The notes below the pieces were generated by a model. It ran no database searches and was not told where the DNA came from. It saw only the letters and a list, made by a program, of their open reading frames with translations. From an uncultured bacterium (GTDB lineage: Bacteria; Bacillota; Clostridia; TANB77; CAG-508), in assembly GCA_905215935.1 (NCBI GenBank), contig CAJMRY010000007.1, positions 1-64,000 on the forward strand: a stretch of DNA of 64,000 nt, written 5' to 3'. Below are positions 28,448-39,260 of this stretch, one piece after another (positions within the stretch are counted from its first letter, which is position 1; each line of letters begins with the position of its first letter). The position numbers and the translations under genes were made by a program.

Positions 28448-28504
28448 AAAAATATCTAATATAATAACAAATAAATTATAAATTTACTTGCACTTTTCTT
28501 CAAA

Positions 28505-28550
28505 AAAAACTAATAGAGTATAAATATGTTTTTACTCTATTAGTTTTTTA
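28505..28550. terminator. Bidirectional terminator
   Basis: Arms AAAACTAATAGAGTA and TACTCTATTAGTTTT with T-runs on both strands, between convergent genes. Confidence 0.8.
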
Positions 28551-28588
28551 ATTTATATTGTATTAACCATAATCTATATATTTTTATT

Positions 28589-30101
28589 TTAATAATTTTC
28601 TATTTTCCAACTTTCTAAATTTTTAATACTTGGTGAATAAACCGAATTTCCTTTATAATCAAATCTAGAACCATGACAAGGACAATCCCATGTTTTGGCT
28701 AAATTATTAAAGCTAAGTTCACACCCAAGATGTGAACATATTGGTTTTACAGCATACAATTCTCCTTGTTTATCTTTATAAATTCCAACTTTTTTTCCAT
28801 CTATTTCTATTATTTTTGCGTCTTCTTTATTAATATCACTAATTTTATCCTTTGGTATTTTTATTTTATTTATTACTAATGAATTTGCTGTTTCTTTTAA
28901 CATATTTTCCACTTCTTTTATATTTTTTATAGGTTCCATTCTTGTTGCTTTAAATATTGATTCATATTTATTATCTATATTTAATATTTTATCTTTTATA
29001 ATATTTGCCGCTATATTAGATGTTGTTATTCCCCATTTCTTATATCCTGTCGCAACATATACATTTGGCATAAATTTTGAAAACTCCCCAATATATGGTA
29101 TTTTATCTAGAGTAATACAGTCCTCTGTATGCCATTTATATTTGACTCTGCAATCTGGATACATATTTCTTGCAACTTGCTCTAAATCTTTATATGCATT
29201 TGATAAATCAATTTTTGCACCTGTTTTGTGATCGCAGCCAGCTATTAATAATAATCTTTTATCTCCATCTTTTATGTTCCTAAAAGATCTTGTTGGAATC
29301 TCACTATTAATATACATTCCATTAAAAATGTCTTTATTAGTTTCTATGGCAATAGCATATGACATTGATTGATACATCTTTAAAAAGTAAAAACCTGGTG
29401 AATTAATTATTGGGTAATGTGATGCTATCATTACATATTTAGATTTTACACATACATTATTGCAATATGTTAAATAACCGTCAGAATCTTTTTTCAAATC
29501 ATATACTTTAGAATATTCAAAAATATTTCCTCCATTATTTTCTATGCAATTTGCTAACCCTATTAAAAATTTTCTAGCATTAAATTGCGCCTGTTTTTTT
29601 AATTTTATTGCACCTAAAATTTCAAATGGCAATTCAGTTTTATCTACAAATTCACAATCAATCCCTAATTCTTTTAAAACTTGAACTTCTTTTTCTATTT
29701 TTTTAATTTCTTCTAGCTTTTGCGTATAGATATATGAATCTTGATATTCAAAATCACATTCTATTTGCTCAATGTCAATTATATTCTTTATATTTTCAAT
29801 AGCTTTTTCATTTGCTTCTAAATATTTTTTTGCAAATTCTGTTCCTTCTGACTGCACTAAATATTCATAAAACAGACCATGCCCGACTAGTTATTTTTCC
29901 TGTAGTATTACCTGTAGTACTTTTACCAATTTGATTTTTTTCAAGTATAGTAACCTTAATACCACATTTAACTAGCTCATATGCTACACTAATCCCAGTT
30001 AGTCCTCCACCTATTATACATACATCAGTTTTTATTTCATTTTTTAACTTAGGATACTCCTTTTCAATATTTTTAGTAGACTCTATCCAATATGAATTCA
30101 A
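28589..30101 (-). CDS. FAD-dependent oxidoreductase with C-terminal Rieske domain, YhfW type (one CGG +1 shift)
   Basis: DAO-family flavoprotein fused to a [2Fe-2S] Rieske domain, as in Bacillus YhfW. N-terminal FAD-binding GGGLTGISVAYELVKCG and LEKNQIGKSTTGNTTGKITS; C-terminal Rieske ligands CSHLGCEL and CPCHGSRFD. The frame breaks at CGG 29885 (residue 73). Skipping the C gives TS-G-HGLFYEYLVQSEGTEF, where relatives have TSQHGL or similar. Total 503 residues. Start TTG 30101 with AAGGAGG. Substrate unknown; the Rieske centre suggests electron transfer to or from the flavin. HtrA-like gene lies just upstream in the same direction. Confidence 0.9.
29882..29885 (-). other. CGGG +1 recoding site in YhfW-like gene
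   Basis: ACT AGT CGG GCA TGG TCT GTT TTA TGA in frame 0; ACT AGT [C] GGG CAT GGT CTG TTT TAT with skip. It is the only GGG glycine among the ten sites. Confidence 0.9.
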
Positions 30102-30120
30102 ATTAATATTCCTCCTTTTA

Positions 30121-31227
30121 TTATTTTTTACTTAATTTTATTTTTATTGTTAAATTACTTTTATTTCTTAAAACATCTAAACTAACTTCATCTCCCGGAT
30201 TTTTTGTATAAATATATTCTCTTAAATCACACATATTTATTAATTCTATTCCATCTATTTTTGTAATGATATCTCCTACTTTCAAATCTGTTCTTTTGGC
30301 TGGAGAATCTTCAGATATCTGTTCAACATATATTCCATTTTGAAATTCTATATTGGGCTCAATATATGAAATAATATTTTTATCATATGCAAATATACCT
30401 ATACCTGCCTCATCAAATTTTCCTTCTGTGATAAGTCTTTCTATAATTGGTTTAACACAATTAATTGGAACTGCAAATCCTATACCTTCGGCAGAAGTAA
30501 TCTTAATAGAATTAATACCAATTACCTCTCCTGCTGAATTTATAAGAGGTCCCCCACTATTTCCCGGATTAATTCCTGCATCTGTTTGAATTAAATTATT
30601 CATATAACTAGTTTTATTATCTTCTTCAATTTTTATTGTTCTATTTAGAGCACTAATTATTCCTGATGTTACAGTTCTTTGAAATTCATATCCTATAGGA
30701 TTACCTATTGCATATACAGTTTGTCCTACTTTTATTTGTCTAGAATCTCCCAAACTTGCATATGTTAATCCTCTCATTGGAATTTTTATTATTGATAAAT
30801 CTAAACTAGAATCTGACCAAATTACATTTGCATTATGTGTTGTTCCATTTTCTAGTGTGACATAACATTTACTATATTTTTCACCAGATACATGCTCATT
30901 TGTTAAAATGTATCCATCTTCAGAAACTATAACTCCACTCCCTAGTCCCAATTTAGCAGCTCCATCTTTCAAAAAAATGGTATTTCCCTTATCTTTAATT
31001 TTTGAAATTCCTACAACAGAAGAATTGGTGTGATCTAATACCTCTGTTATATCCTTTTCATCATTTAGAATAATCTCATTTGATGTCTTATCAACTAATG
31101 CTTCATTTTCATATGTATTTATATCTATGTTTGCATAAATTCTATATATTCCTATTATTACTGTAAGCAAAATTGTAATTGCAATAATAGTAATTACAAT
31201 TTTTTTTCCTTTCTTATTTTTATACAT
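30121..31227 (-). CDS. HtrA/DegP-like serine protease with PDZ domain
   Basis: Membrane-anchored quality-control protease. N-terminal membrane segment (IVITIIAITILLTVIIGIY), trypsin-like domain with His in TNEHV, Asp in SSLDLSIIKI and Ser in TDAGINPGNSGGPLIN, then one PDZ domain (GIYVEQISEDSPAKRTDLK, GDIITKIDGIELINM). 368 residues. Start ATG with AGGAGG. Expected to face the outside of the cell and to act on misfolded exported proteins. Confidence 0.92.
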   Translation of the reverse strand: MYKNKKGKKIVITIIAITILLTVIIGIYRIYANIDINTYENEALVDKTSNEIILNDEKDITEVLDHTNSSVVGISKIKDKGNTIFLKDGAAKLGLGSGVIVSEDGYILTNEHVSGEKYSKCYVTLENGTTHNANVIWSDSSLDLSIIKIPMRGLTYASLGDSRQIKVGQTVYAIGNPIGYEFQRTVTSGIISALNRTIKIEEDNKTSYMNNLIQTDAGINPGNSGGPLINSAGEVIGINSIKITSAEGIGFAVPINCVKPIIERLITEGKFDEAGIGIFAYDKNIISYIEPNIEFQNGIYVEQISEDSPAKRTDLKVGDIITKIDGIELINMCDLREYIYTKNPGDEVSLDVLRNKSNLTIKIKLSKK

Positions 31228-31416
31228 ACCTTCCTCCTCATTTAAATTATATATTACTAATTTACCCCTTAATTTTATTTTCTAAACAACTTATTTTAAT
31301 ATATTTTAAAATAATTCCACTATATATTTTATATTAATCTTTATATAATAAATATAATTGATTCATTTATAATTTTTGAATCTATTACTTTTATTATAAT
31401 TTTAATAGATTTAATA

Positions 31417-31444
31417 TTGCTTTTTTTTATTGTTAATATATAAT
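31417..31444 (+). promoter_or_regulatory. Probable promoter of NRPS operon
   Basis: -35 TTGCTT, 16-base spacer, -10 TATAAT, 26 bases before the NRPS ATG. The remaining 31228-31416 is AT-rich, no gene seen. Confidence 0.5.
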
Positions 31445-31470
31445 ATAAAAAAAACATATAGGTGATATTT

Positions 31471-34400
31471 ATGTTAGAACAAGATTTACTTGAATTAACA
31501 GCTTCGCAAAAATCAATATGGTCACAAGAACAATTCTATAAAAATACCTCTATAAATAATATTGGTGGAACAATAATAATCAAACAAAAAATAAATTTTG
31601 AATTGTTAGAAACGGCTATTAATAAGTTTGTTGAGCTAAATGATAGCTTTAATATTAAATTGTCTTTTGATAATAATGGTTCAATAAAACAATTTTTTTC
31701 AAATTACACTGTTCAAAAAATAAACTTAATTAATTTAAATTCATATAATGATCTAATAAAAAAAGAAAAAGAATTAATTGATAATTCATTTTCTTTATTA
31801 AACACCCCTTTATATAAATTTATAATGTTTAAATTTCCTGATGAAACTGGTGGAATTATTTTGATTGCACACCATATAATTATTGATGGTTTTGCATGTA
31901 ATTTTGCAGCCAATAAAATAGCCTATATATATTCTTGTTTATTAAATAAACAAGAAATATCAGCATCTTTTTATTCTTATAAAAATTATGTATTATCTGA
32001 ATCAGAATATATTAATAGTTCAAAATTTAATAAAGATAAAAAATATTGGAATAAACTGTTTGAAAATATACCTGAAACAGTTTCATTATCAACATCTACA
32101 AATATTACTATTGGCACTACCGAAAATATAAGTTCTTCTAGAGAAACTTTTACGTTAAAAAAAGATTTATTAGAGGAAATTAATAATATTTGTAATTCAT
32201 ATAAAATAAGTAAATATAACTTTTTTATGGCTATATATTCTATATATATTGGAAAAGTTAATGATATAAATGATTTTGTGATAGGCACACCTATCCTTAA
32301 TAGAACAAATTTCAAAGAGAAAAATACAACTGGTATGTTTATTAATACCATTCCTTTTCGATGCACATTTAATTCTAATATGACATTTAATGAGTATTTA
32401 AATAATATATATATACAATCATTAAATATGTTACGTCATCAAAAATATTCATATGAATATATATTGGATGAATTAAGAAATAAACAGTCAAACATCCCTA
32501 CACTATATAATATTTTATTATCATATCAAATAGGAAAATCCAGTCCTTCAGAAACAGATTTTGATTATAATGTTAGATGGACACATAGCTCTACTAATTC
32601 TGATGAATTAGATATTCATCTTTTTGAGTATGATGATACTGATAATTCATTAAATATCGCATATGATTATCAAGATAAAAAATTCACAAAAAAAGATATA
32701 TTATATTTACATTTAAGAATAATGAATATAATAAATCAAATCTTAAAAAATCCCGAAATCAAATTATCCAAAATTGAACTAGTAACAAATGAAGAAAAAG
32801 ACTTTATATTAAATAAATATAATTCCACTTTAAAAATACCAATTACAAAAACAATTATTGAAATGTTCGAAGAACAAGTAGATAAAATTCCATATAATAT
32901 AGCAATTTCTAAAAATGGATATAGTATTAACTATTATAATTTTAATAATTTAATTAATTACACTGCTCATTATTTAAAAAATATGGGTGTTACAGAAAAT
33001 GATAAAATTTGTTTGTTTTTTAATAATTCAATAGAATTAATTATTAGCATTTTCTCGGTATTAAAACTTTCTGCATGTTATATACCAATAGATATATCAT
33101 ACCCTAATGACAGAATAAATTATATTATAAATAATAGTAATTCAAAATTTATTTTAACTAATTCTAATAATAAAAATAAATTGAATAATTCTTCAAATAA
33201 ATCTATAATTCTAGATTTAGAAGATATTATATTACAATCAAAAAATAAAATATTTAATAATTTTGTAAATAAACCAAAATTAGATACAACTGCATATATA
33301 ATTTATACTTCTGGTTCAACAGGAAATCCAAAAGGTGTCGAAATAGCTAATGAAAGTTTATCAAACTATATTCGGATGGGCAAATAAAACATATGTAAAA
33401 AATGAAATTACAAATTTTCCTTTATATTCTTCTATTTCGTTTGACTTAACTATTACATCTGTTTTTACACCACTTGTAACAGGAAATACTTTATACATAT
33501 ATGAAAATGATAATATACAATTGTTATTAAAACAAATTATAGAAGATAAAAAAGTACAAATAATTAAACTTACTCCAGCTCATTTATCTTTGCTTCAAGA
33601 TATTGTATCTGAAACAATAATTACTAAATTAATAGTTGGTGGTGATATATTAACACCTGAAACATGTAAAAATATAACTAACATATTTAATAATAATGTT
33701 TATATTTTTAATGAATATGGACCAACTGAAGCCACTGTTGGATGTATGACGTATATTTATCAAAAAGACGATGATAAAAATTATGCATCTGTTCCGATAG
33801 GAGCTCCAGCAGATAACACTCAAATATTAATATTAAATAATGATCTTAATCTAATTCCATTTGGATATAATGGTCAGCTTTTTATTGGAGGTAAATGTTT
33901 AGCAAAAGGATATTTAAGTATGCAAGATAAAACAAAAGAAAAATTTATAAATTCTCCTTTTAATAGTGACGAAATTCTTTATTCTAGTGGAGATATTGCA
34001 AAATTATTTAATAATGGTATTATGGAATATATTGGTAGAAAAGACTTCCAGGTAAAAATTAATGGATATAGAATTGAAACTGGAGAAATTCAATCTAAAA
34101 TTCTAAATTATAATAATATAAAGGAATGTTTTGTTGATGTGATAAATATGGATAATTCAAAAATATTATGTGCATATTTGGTTTCCGAAACAGATATAGA
34201 TGTAAATGATTTAAAGAATTTTATTATGATTTTTTTACCTAAATATATGATTCCAAAATACTTCATAAGAATCAATCAAATTCCTTTAACTGTTAATGGA
34301 AAAGTAAATAAATCATTATTACCATTACCTCAGAAAAATATAACTAATGAATATATTTATCCTTGTAATGAATTAGAACAATTATTATATGATATATTTA

Positions 34401-35776
34401 TTAAAACATTAAAAATAGAAAAAATTAGTGTAACTCAAAATATATTTGATTATTTAATAGATTCATTAACTATTATAAAAATCCAAACTAAACTATATTC
34501 ATTTGGTATCTCTATAGATACACAAACATTTTATAATTATCCAACTATAAGAGATATTAGCAATTATATTTCTCATAAATCTAATACAAATTATAATAAT
34601 TTGTCCGATTTTGAAAAAATCAAAATACCAGATATTATAGTTCCTAATAGTACTAATAATTATGAATATAAAAATATATTATTTTTTGGTACCACTGGTT
34701 TTTTAGGTATACATATTTTACATGAATTATTAGAAAATACTAATGCACATATTTATTGTATTATACGTGAAAAAGACAATATAAACTCTATTGAAAGATT
34801 TAAACAAAAATATAGTTTCTATTATAATAATTTAGATTCTATTATTAATAGAATTACTCCTATAACAGGAGATTTAAATTGCGAGAGATTTAATTTATTA
34901 GATCAAACTTATGAATATCTATGTGATAATATAGACTGCGTTTTTTCAACAGCAGCAATTGTAAAACATTTTGGAGATTCTGAAACTTTTTATAAAACTA
35001 ATGTACTTGGAACACAAAAAATAGTAGACTTCTGCATAAAAAATAATATACCTTTTCATTATACTTCAACATTATCAATATCTGGTTATGGTTTAACAGA
35101 TGTTCCAAATTACACTTTTACAGAAAATGATTTTTATATAAATCAAAAATATAATGATAATATTTATGTAAAAAGTAAATTACAAGCTGAATCTGTAATA
35201 TTGAATGCTTGCAAATACAAAAATTTAAAAGCTTCAATTTATAGACTAGGCAATATAACTAATAGATATACTGATGGAGTATTTCAAGAAAATGCTTCTG
35301 AAAACGCTTTTTTAAATAGATTGTCTTCCATTATAAATTTAAATTGTTTACCAGTTGAACTGTTAGACTTCAAATTAGAATTTACACCAGTTGATTATTG
35401 TGCTAAATTTATTGTACATCTTTGTAAAAGTATGATTAATAATTTAAATATTTACCATTTATTTAATAATAATATAATAACATTTAATAATTTTAATACT
35501 ATATTAAAGTTATATGGATATAAATTAAAAATAGCCACTTTAAATGAATTTAAAAATAAAGTATTAAATTCAGAATTCAATACTTTTGGTATAATAAATT
35601 ATTTATCAATTATTGATAATAAAAATAATAACTCATTAATTTTAGATAATAATTATACAAATAAATTATTAAGTAATTTAAATTTAAAGTGGCCAGATAT
35701 TACACCTGAATATATGGAAAGAATAATTATTTATTTAAAAAAATACAATTTTATAGGAGATTCTTATGAAAAATAA
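31471..35776 (+). CDS. Single-module NRPS: C-A-T-reductase, predicted Asn specificity (one CGG +1 shift)
   Basis: Nonribosomal peptide synthetase of 1434 residues after correction. Condensation domain at residues 1-430 with intact HHIIIDG (about 134-140). Adenylation domain from about 460: A3 YIIYTSGSTGNPKG, A5 NEYGPTEATV, A7 YSSGDIAK, A8 GRKDFQVKINGYRIE, A10 NGKVNKS. Carrier Ser in DYLIDSLTII (about 997). C-terminal thioester-reductase with NAD(P) motif FFGTTGFLG (about 1066). Specificity residues read by hand as D-L-T-K-I-G-E-V-G, near the known asparagine code. The frame shifts at CGG 33373 (residue 635), just after A3: SLSNYI-G-WANKTYV. A leading C domain suggests the substrate is acylated; the reductase suggests aldehyde or alcohol release. 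Stop overlaps the next gene by 11 bases. Confidence 0.88.
33373..33376 (+). other. CGGA +1 recoding site in NRPS
   Basis: AAC TAT ATT CGG ATG GGC AAA TAA in frame 0; ATT [C] GGA TGG GCA AAT AAA with skip. The shift lies between A3 and A4 motifs; frame 0 gives no A4-A10, carrier or reductase. Confidence 0.92.
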
Positions 35777-37787
35777 TAAAAATAGAAATAAAAATTTAAA
35801 TACAAAAAAGAATAGTAATATTTCATATAATAAATTAGCATTTTTTAATGCTTTAATAGCATTAATACTAGTAATAATATTATATTTTACATTACCTAAA
35901 ATATTAAATTATCCCACTAATACTATTGATAACGACTTTCAATTAAAAGTTGTTGGAATTACATATACTTCTCAATTTTTAATACTTGCAACTTTAATAG
36001 TAACATTTATATATTTATTTGTACGTTTAATATATAAAAAAATATATAATGGCATTTTAGGGTCAAAGGACTCAATTATAAAAACAAGAAAAAAATGTTT
36101 TAATATACAATATATCATGTTAATTGTTGAAGTATTTTTACCTACTACTTTGTGCTTTTTCTTATTAATACTTTTTAAAACAAATATGGATTTACTTTTA
36201 AGAATAAGTATTGTAATTTTCTCATTTGCTGCATTATTTGGAATAACATCATACATGATTAGTAGAGCATTTTTTAGAAATTTATTAATTAAAACATCAA
36301 AATTTTGTGAAAATGATTTAAATACCATTAGAATTAGTACTCCTTTAAAATTATTAATTTTAACATTACCACTATTTATATGCTCTTTTGTTTTAATATT
36401 ATTAATTAGTACAACTACAATGACAATAGAAAAAGGAGATTTATTATATGATTTTTATAAACAAGAATTAATAAATTCATTAGATGAAGAAAATCTATCA
36501 TTAGAAGATATTAAAAATAAATTTAATTCATTTGAATATAAATCTGACAATGATTTTGCATTAATTATGAATGCAGATAACGGAGAAATAATTTTTAAGA
36601 GTAAAAATATAAATATAGCAGATGAATCATTCCTTTCTAATTATACTCTATCATTTTATGAAGAAACAAATGGTCAATGTTTTGAGTATTATGGACAAAC
36701 TACTCAAGTCTGTATGCATAAAATAACTGCAGATAATTCTACATATTATATTGGAATACACTTTGAAACATTTTCTAATAGCATATTTTTGCCATTTTTT
36801 ATATGTATAGCTATTTTAATTGTTTTTATTATAATTTACATATCATATATTGGTAAAACAATATCAACTGATATCACTACTATAACTAATGGTATGAATT
36901 CAATATTAGACTTAAATAATATTTCAAAAGCAAATAATTTACCAATTACATCAAATGATGAGTTTGGTGATTTAACTATTTCATATAATAAAATTCAAGA
37001 TTTAACTATTTCGCATATAAACCAGATAGAATATAATCAAGATAAATTAATGGAACAAGAACGTTTAGCTTCACTAGGTCAATTAATTGGTGGAATTGCT
37101 CATAACCTAAAAACTCCTATAATGTCAATTTCCGGCGCATCTAAAGGATTGGAAAATCTAATTCAAGAATATAATGACTCAATAGGTGATATAGAGGTTA
37201 CCAATGAAGACCATCATGAAATAGCAAGTGAAATGAACGAATGGATTAAAAAAATTAAAACATATACAGAATATATGTCTGATATTATAACAACTGTAAA
37301 AGGTCAAGTTGTAACATTGTCAAATACTTCTTCAAACTCATTTACAATTGATGAACTTTTAAAAAGTGTTGATATATTAATGAAACATGAACTTAAAAAT
37401 GCATTAATATCACTAAATATTATATCTGAAATTCCAAAAGATTTATCTTTGCATGGAAATATAAATAGTTTAGTACAAGTTATTAATAATATGATATCTA
37501 ATTCTATTCAGGCATATAATGGTGAAACTAACAAAAATATTGATTTGATATTACAAGAAGAAAATAGTGATCTCGTTATTTTGGTTAAAGACTACGCATC
37601 TGGTATCCCTAAAGAAGTTCAAGATAAATTATTTAATGAAATGGTTACTACTAAAGGAAAAAATGGTACTGGACTTGGATTATTTATGTCATATTCAACA
37701 ATTAGAGCTAATTTTAATGGTAATATTACTTTTGAATCAAAAGAAGGCTATGGTACTACATTCACCATTATAATACCTATTATTTAA
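35766..37787 (+). CDS. Membrane sensor histidine kinase
   Basis: 673 residues. Lys/Asn-rich N-terminus, then five membrane helices (about 25-225), an extracytoplasmic loop of about 120 residues (YDFYKQELINSLDEENLS on), a sixth helix (FLPFFICIAILIVFIIIYI), a HAMP-like linker, dimerisation box GGIAHNLKTPIMSI with His near residue 446, N-box NNMISNSIQAYNGE, and ATP lid YASGIPKEVQ...GTGLGLFMSYS. Starts inside the last codons of the NRPS gene, so it is translated with it. Probably couples an outside signal to the regulator encoded downstream. Confidence 0.88.
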   Translation: MKNNKNRNKNLNTKKNSNISYNKLAFFNALIALILVIILYFTLPKILNYPTNTIDNDFQLKVVGITYTSQFLILATLIVTFIYLFVRLIYKKIYNGILGSKDSIIKTRKKCFNIQYIMLIVEVFLPTTLCFFLLILFKTNMDLLLRISIVIFSFAALFGITSYMISRAFFRNLLIKTSKFCENDLNTIRISTPLKLLILTLPLFICSFVLILLISTTTMTIEKGDLLYDFYKQELINSLDEENLSLEDIKNKFNSFEYKSDNDFALIMNADNGEIIFKSKNINIADESFLSNYTLSFYEETNGQCFEYYGQTTQVCMHKITADNSTYYIGIHFETFSNSIFLPFFICIAILIVFIIIYISYIGKTISTDITTITNGMNSILDLNNISKANNLPITSNDEFGDLTISYNKIQDLTISHINQIEYNQDKLMEQERLASLGQLIGGIAHNLKTPIMSISGASKGLENLIQEYNDSIGDIEVTNEDHHEIASEMNEWIKKIKTYTEYMSDIITTVKGQVVTLSNTSSNSFTIDELLKSVDILMKHELKNALISLNIISEIPKDLSLHGNINSLVQVINNMISNSIQAYNGETNKNIDLILQEENSDLVILVKDYASGIPKEVQDKLFNEMVTTKGKNGTGLGLFMSYSTIRANFNGNITFESKEGYGTTFTIIIPII

Positions 37788-37903
37788 TATACTTACTAAA
37801 ATTAATCAATTATTATATTATGAAATAATATATATAATTTTGTATAAAATCGATGCTGTAGAACCATTAAATAATCTATAGACTATAATAAATAATAACA
37901 TTT

Positions 37904-37938
37904 AAGCAACAAAGTTTTATGATTTTGTTGCTTTTTTT
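37904..37938 (+). terminator. Terminator after histidine kinase
   Basis: AAGCAACAAA / TTTTGTTGCTT hairpin plus T-run. Suggests NRPS-kinase transcript ends here, or that only a fraction reads into the next gene. Confidence 0.75.
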
Positions 37939-37989
37939 ATTTTTTATTAATATAATTATTTTAATATTTTAGTTAAAGGTTGGGATAAA

Positions 37990-39039
37990 ATGAGAAAAAA
38001 TAAACATACTACAATATCTTCTAATTATAGAATTATAGCAGTGGATGATGAAATTGGTATTATTGACTCTTTATCTATATTTTTAAAAGATTCTGGATAT
38101 GATTTTATTGGATATACAGATCCAATGAATGCTCTAGAAAAAATTAAAACTGAGCACTTCGATTTGATGATATTAGATTTTATTATGACTCCTATTCATG
38201 GTGATAAATTAGTTGAAGAAATAAGAAAATTTAATAAAGATCTCTATATTCTTTTATTAACAGGTCATAAAGACTTGGCACCTCCTTTAGATACAATTAA
38301 GAGATTAGATATACAAGGATATTGTGAAAAAAGTGACAAATTCGATCAATTACTTTTATTAATAGAATCTGGAATAAAATCAATTTCACAAATGAATCTA
38401 ATTAAGCAAATTAATGAAGAACTTTCTAATACATATAGTGAATTAGAAATGGCATATTTAGAAAGCATAGAAACATTACGATATACTGTTGAAGCTAAAG
38501 ATCCATATACATCTGGACATTCTAGTAGAGTATCAAAATATTCTCAACTAATAGGAAAATATTTAAATTTATCAGAGGAAGATTTGAAGATTTTACATTT
38601 AGGAGGATTATTTCATGATATAGGAAAAATTGGTATTCCAGATAGTATATTATTAAAAGAGTCATCTCTTACTACTGATGAATATTCTCAAATAAAAAAC
38701 CACCCATCTATTGGATCCCATATATTATGTAATGCTAAAATATTTAAAAGTATTATTCCAATAGTAAAACATCATCATGAAAAATATAATGGAACTGGAT
38801 ACCCTTCTCAATTAAAAGGTACCGATATTCCTTATTTAGTTAGAATTACCTCTATTGCAGATGCGTTTGATGCAATGTCCTCAAAAAGAAATTATCGCAA
38901 TGAATTAACTCTAGATACAATAATAAATGAAATAGAAAAAAATAAAGGTATTCAATTTGACCCTGAAATTTCAGATGTTTTTCTTAATATATTAAAAAAT
39001 CATTACGATGAAGTAGAAAAAATAAAAAATGAAATATAA
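37990..39039 (+). CDS. Response regulator with HD-GYP phosphodiesterase domain
   Basis: 349 residues. Receiver domain at 1-130 (VDDEIGIIDSLSIFL; phospho-Asp in LMILDFIMTP; Lys in CEKSDKF), a helical linker, then HD-GYP from about 165: GHSSRVSKYSQ, HLGGLFHDIGKIGIPD with the HD pair, and HHHEKYNGTGYPSQLKG. The last motif is NGTGYP instead of the usual DGxGYP. Would hydrolyse c-di-GMP when active. Follows the kinase, so probably its partner. Confidence 0.88.
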   Translation: MRKNKHTTISSNYRIIAVDDEIGIIDSLSIFLKDSGYDFIGYTDPMNALEKIKTEHFDLMILDFIMTPIHGDKLVEEIRKFNKDLYILLLTGHKDLAPPLDTIKRLDIQGYCEKSDKFDQLLLLIESGIKSISQMNLIKQINEELSNTYSELEMAYLESIETLRYTVEAKDPYTSGHSSRVSKYSQLIGKYLNLSEEDLKILHLGGLFHDIGKIGIPDSILLKESSLTTDEYSQIKNHPSIGSHILCNAKIFKSIIPIVKHHHEKYNGTGYPSQLKGTDIPYLVRITSIADAFDAMSSKRNYRNELTLDTIINEIEKNKGIQFDPEISDVFLNILKNHYDEVEKIKNEI

Positions 39040-39061
39040 ATTTGTTTTAAAAAATTTATAT

Positions 39062-39117
39062 AAAATAACCGTAATTTAATATTAGCAAATATACTAATAT
39101 TAAATTACGGTTATTTT
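39062..39117. terminator. Long bidirectional terminator
   Basis: 24-base perfect arms (39062-39085 and 39094-39117), with T-run on each strand, between convergent regulator and tex. A second hairpin (ATTAATCTA/TAGATTAAT, 39172-39207) follows. Confidence 0.85.
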
Positions 39118-39260
39118 TATATGTTTTTTATTAGTTTTTAAAATAATTATTTGATAGTGATATTAATAAATAAAAAATTAATCTACTTAAATATAGATTA
39201 ATTTTTTATATTCTTAATTTATTTATTCATTTAAATCAACTTTTTAATAATCTTAATAAA

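Noticed and set aside
33350..35776. NRPS as two separate genes
   Set aside because: The break is inside an A domain between motifs A3 and A4, with CGG at the junction; no ribosome site or linker lies there.
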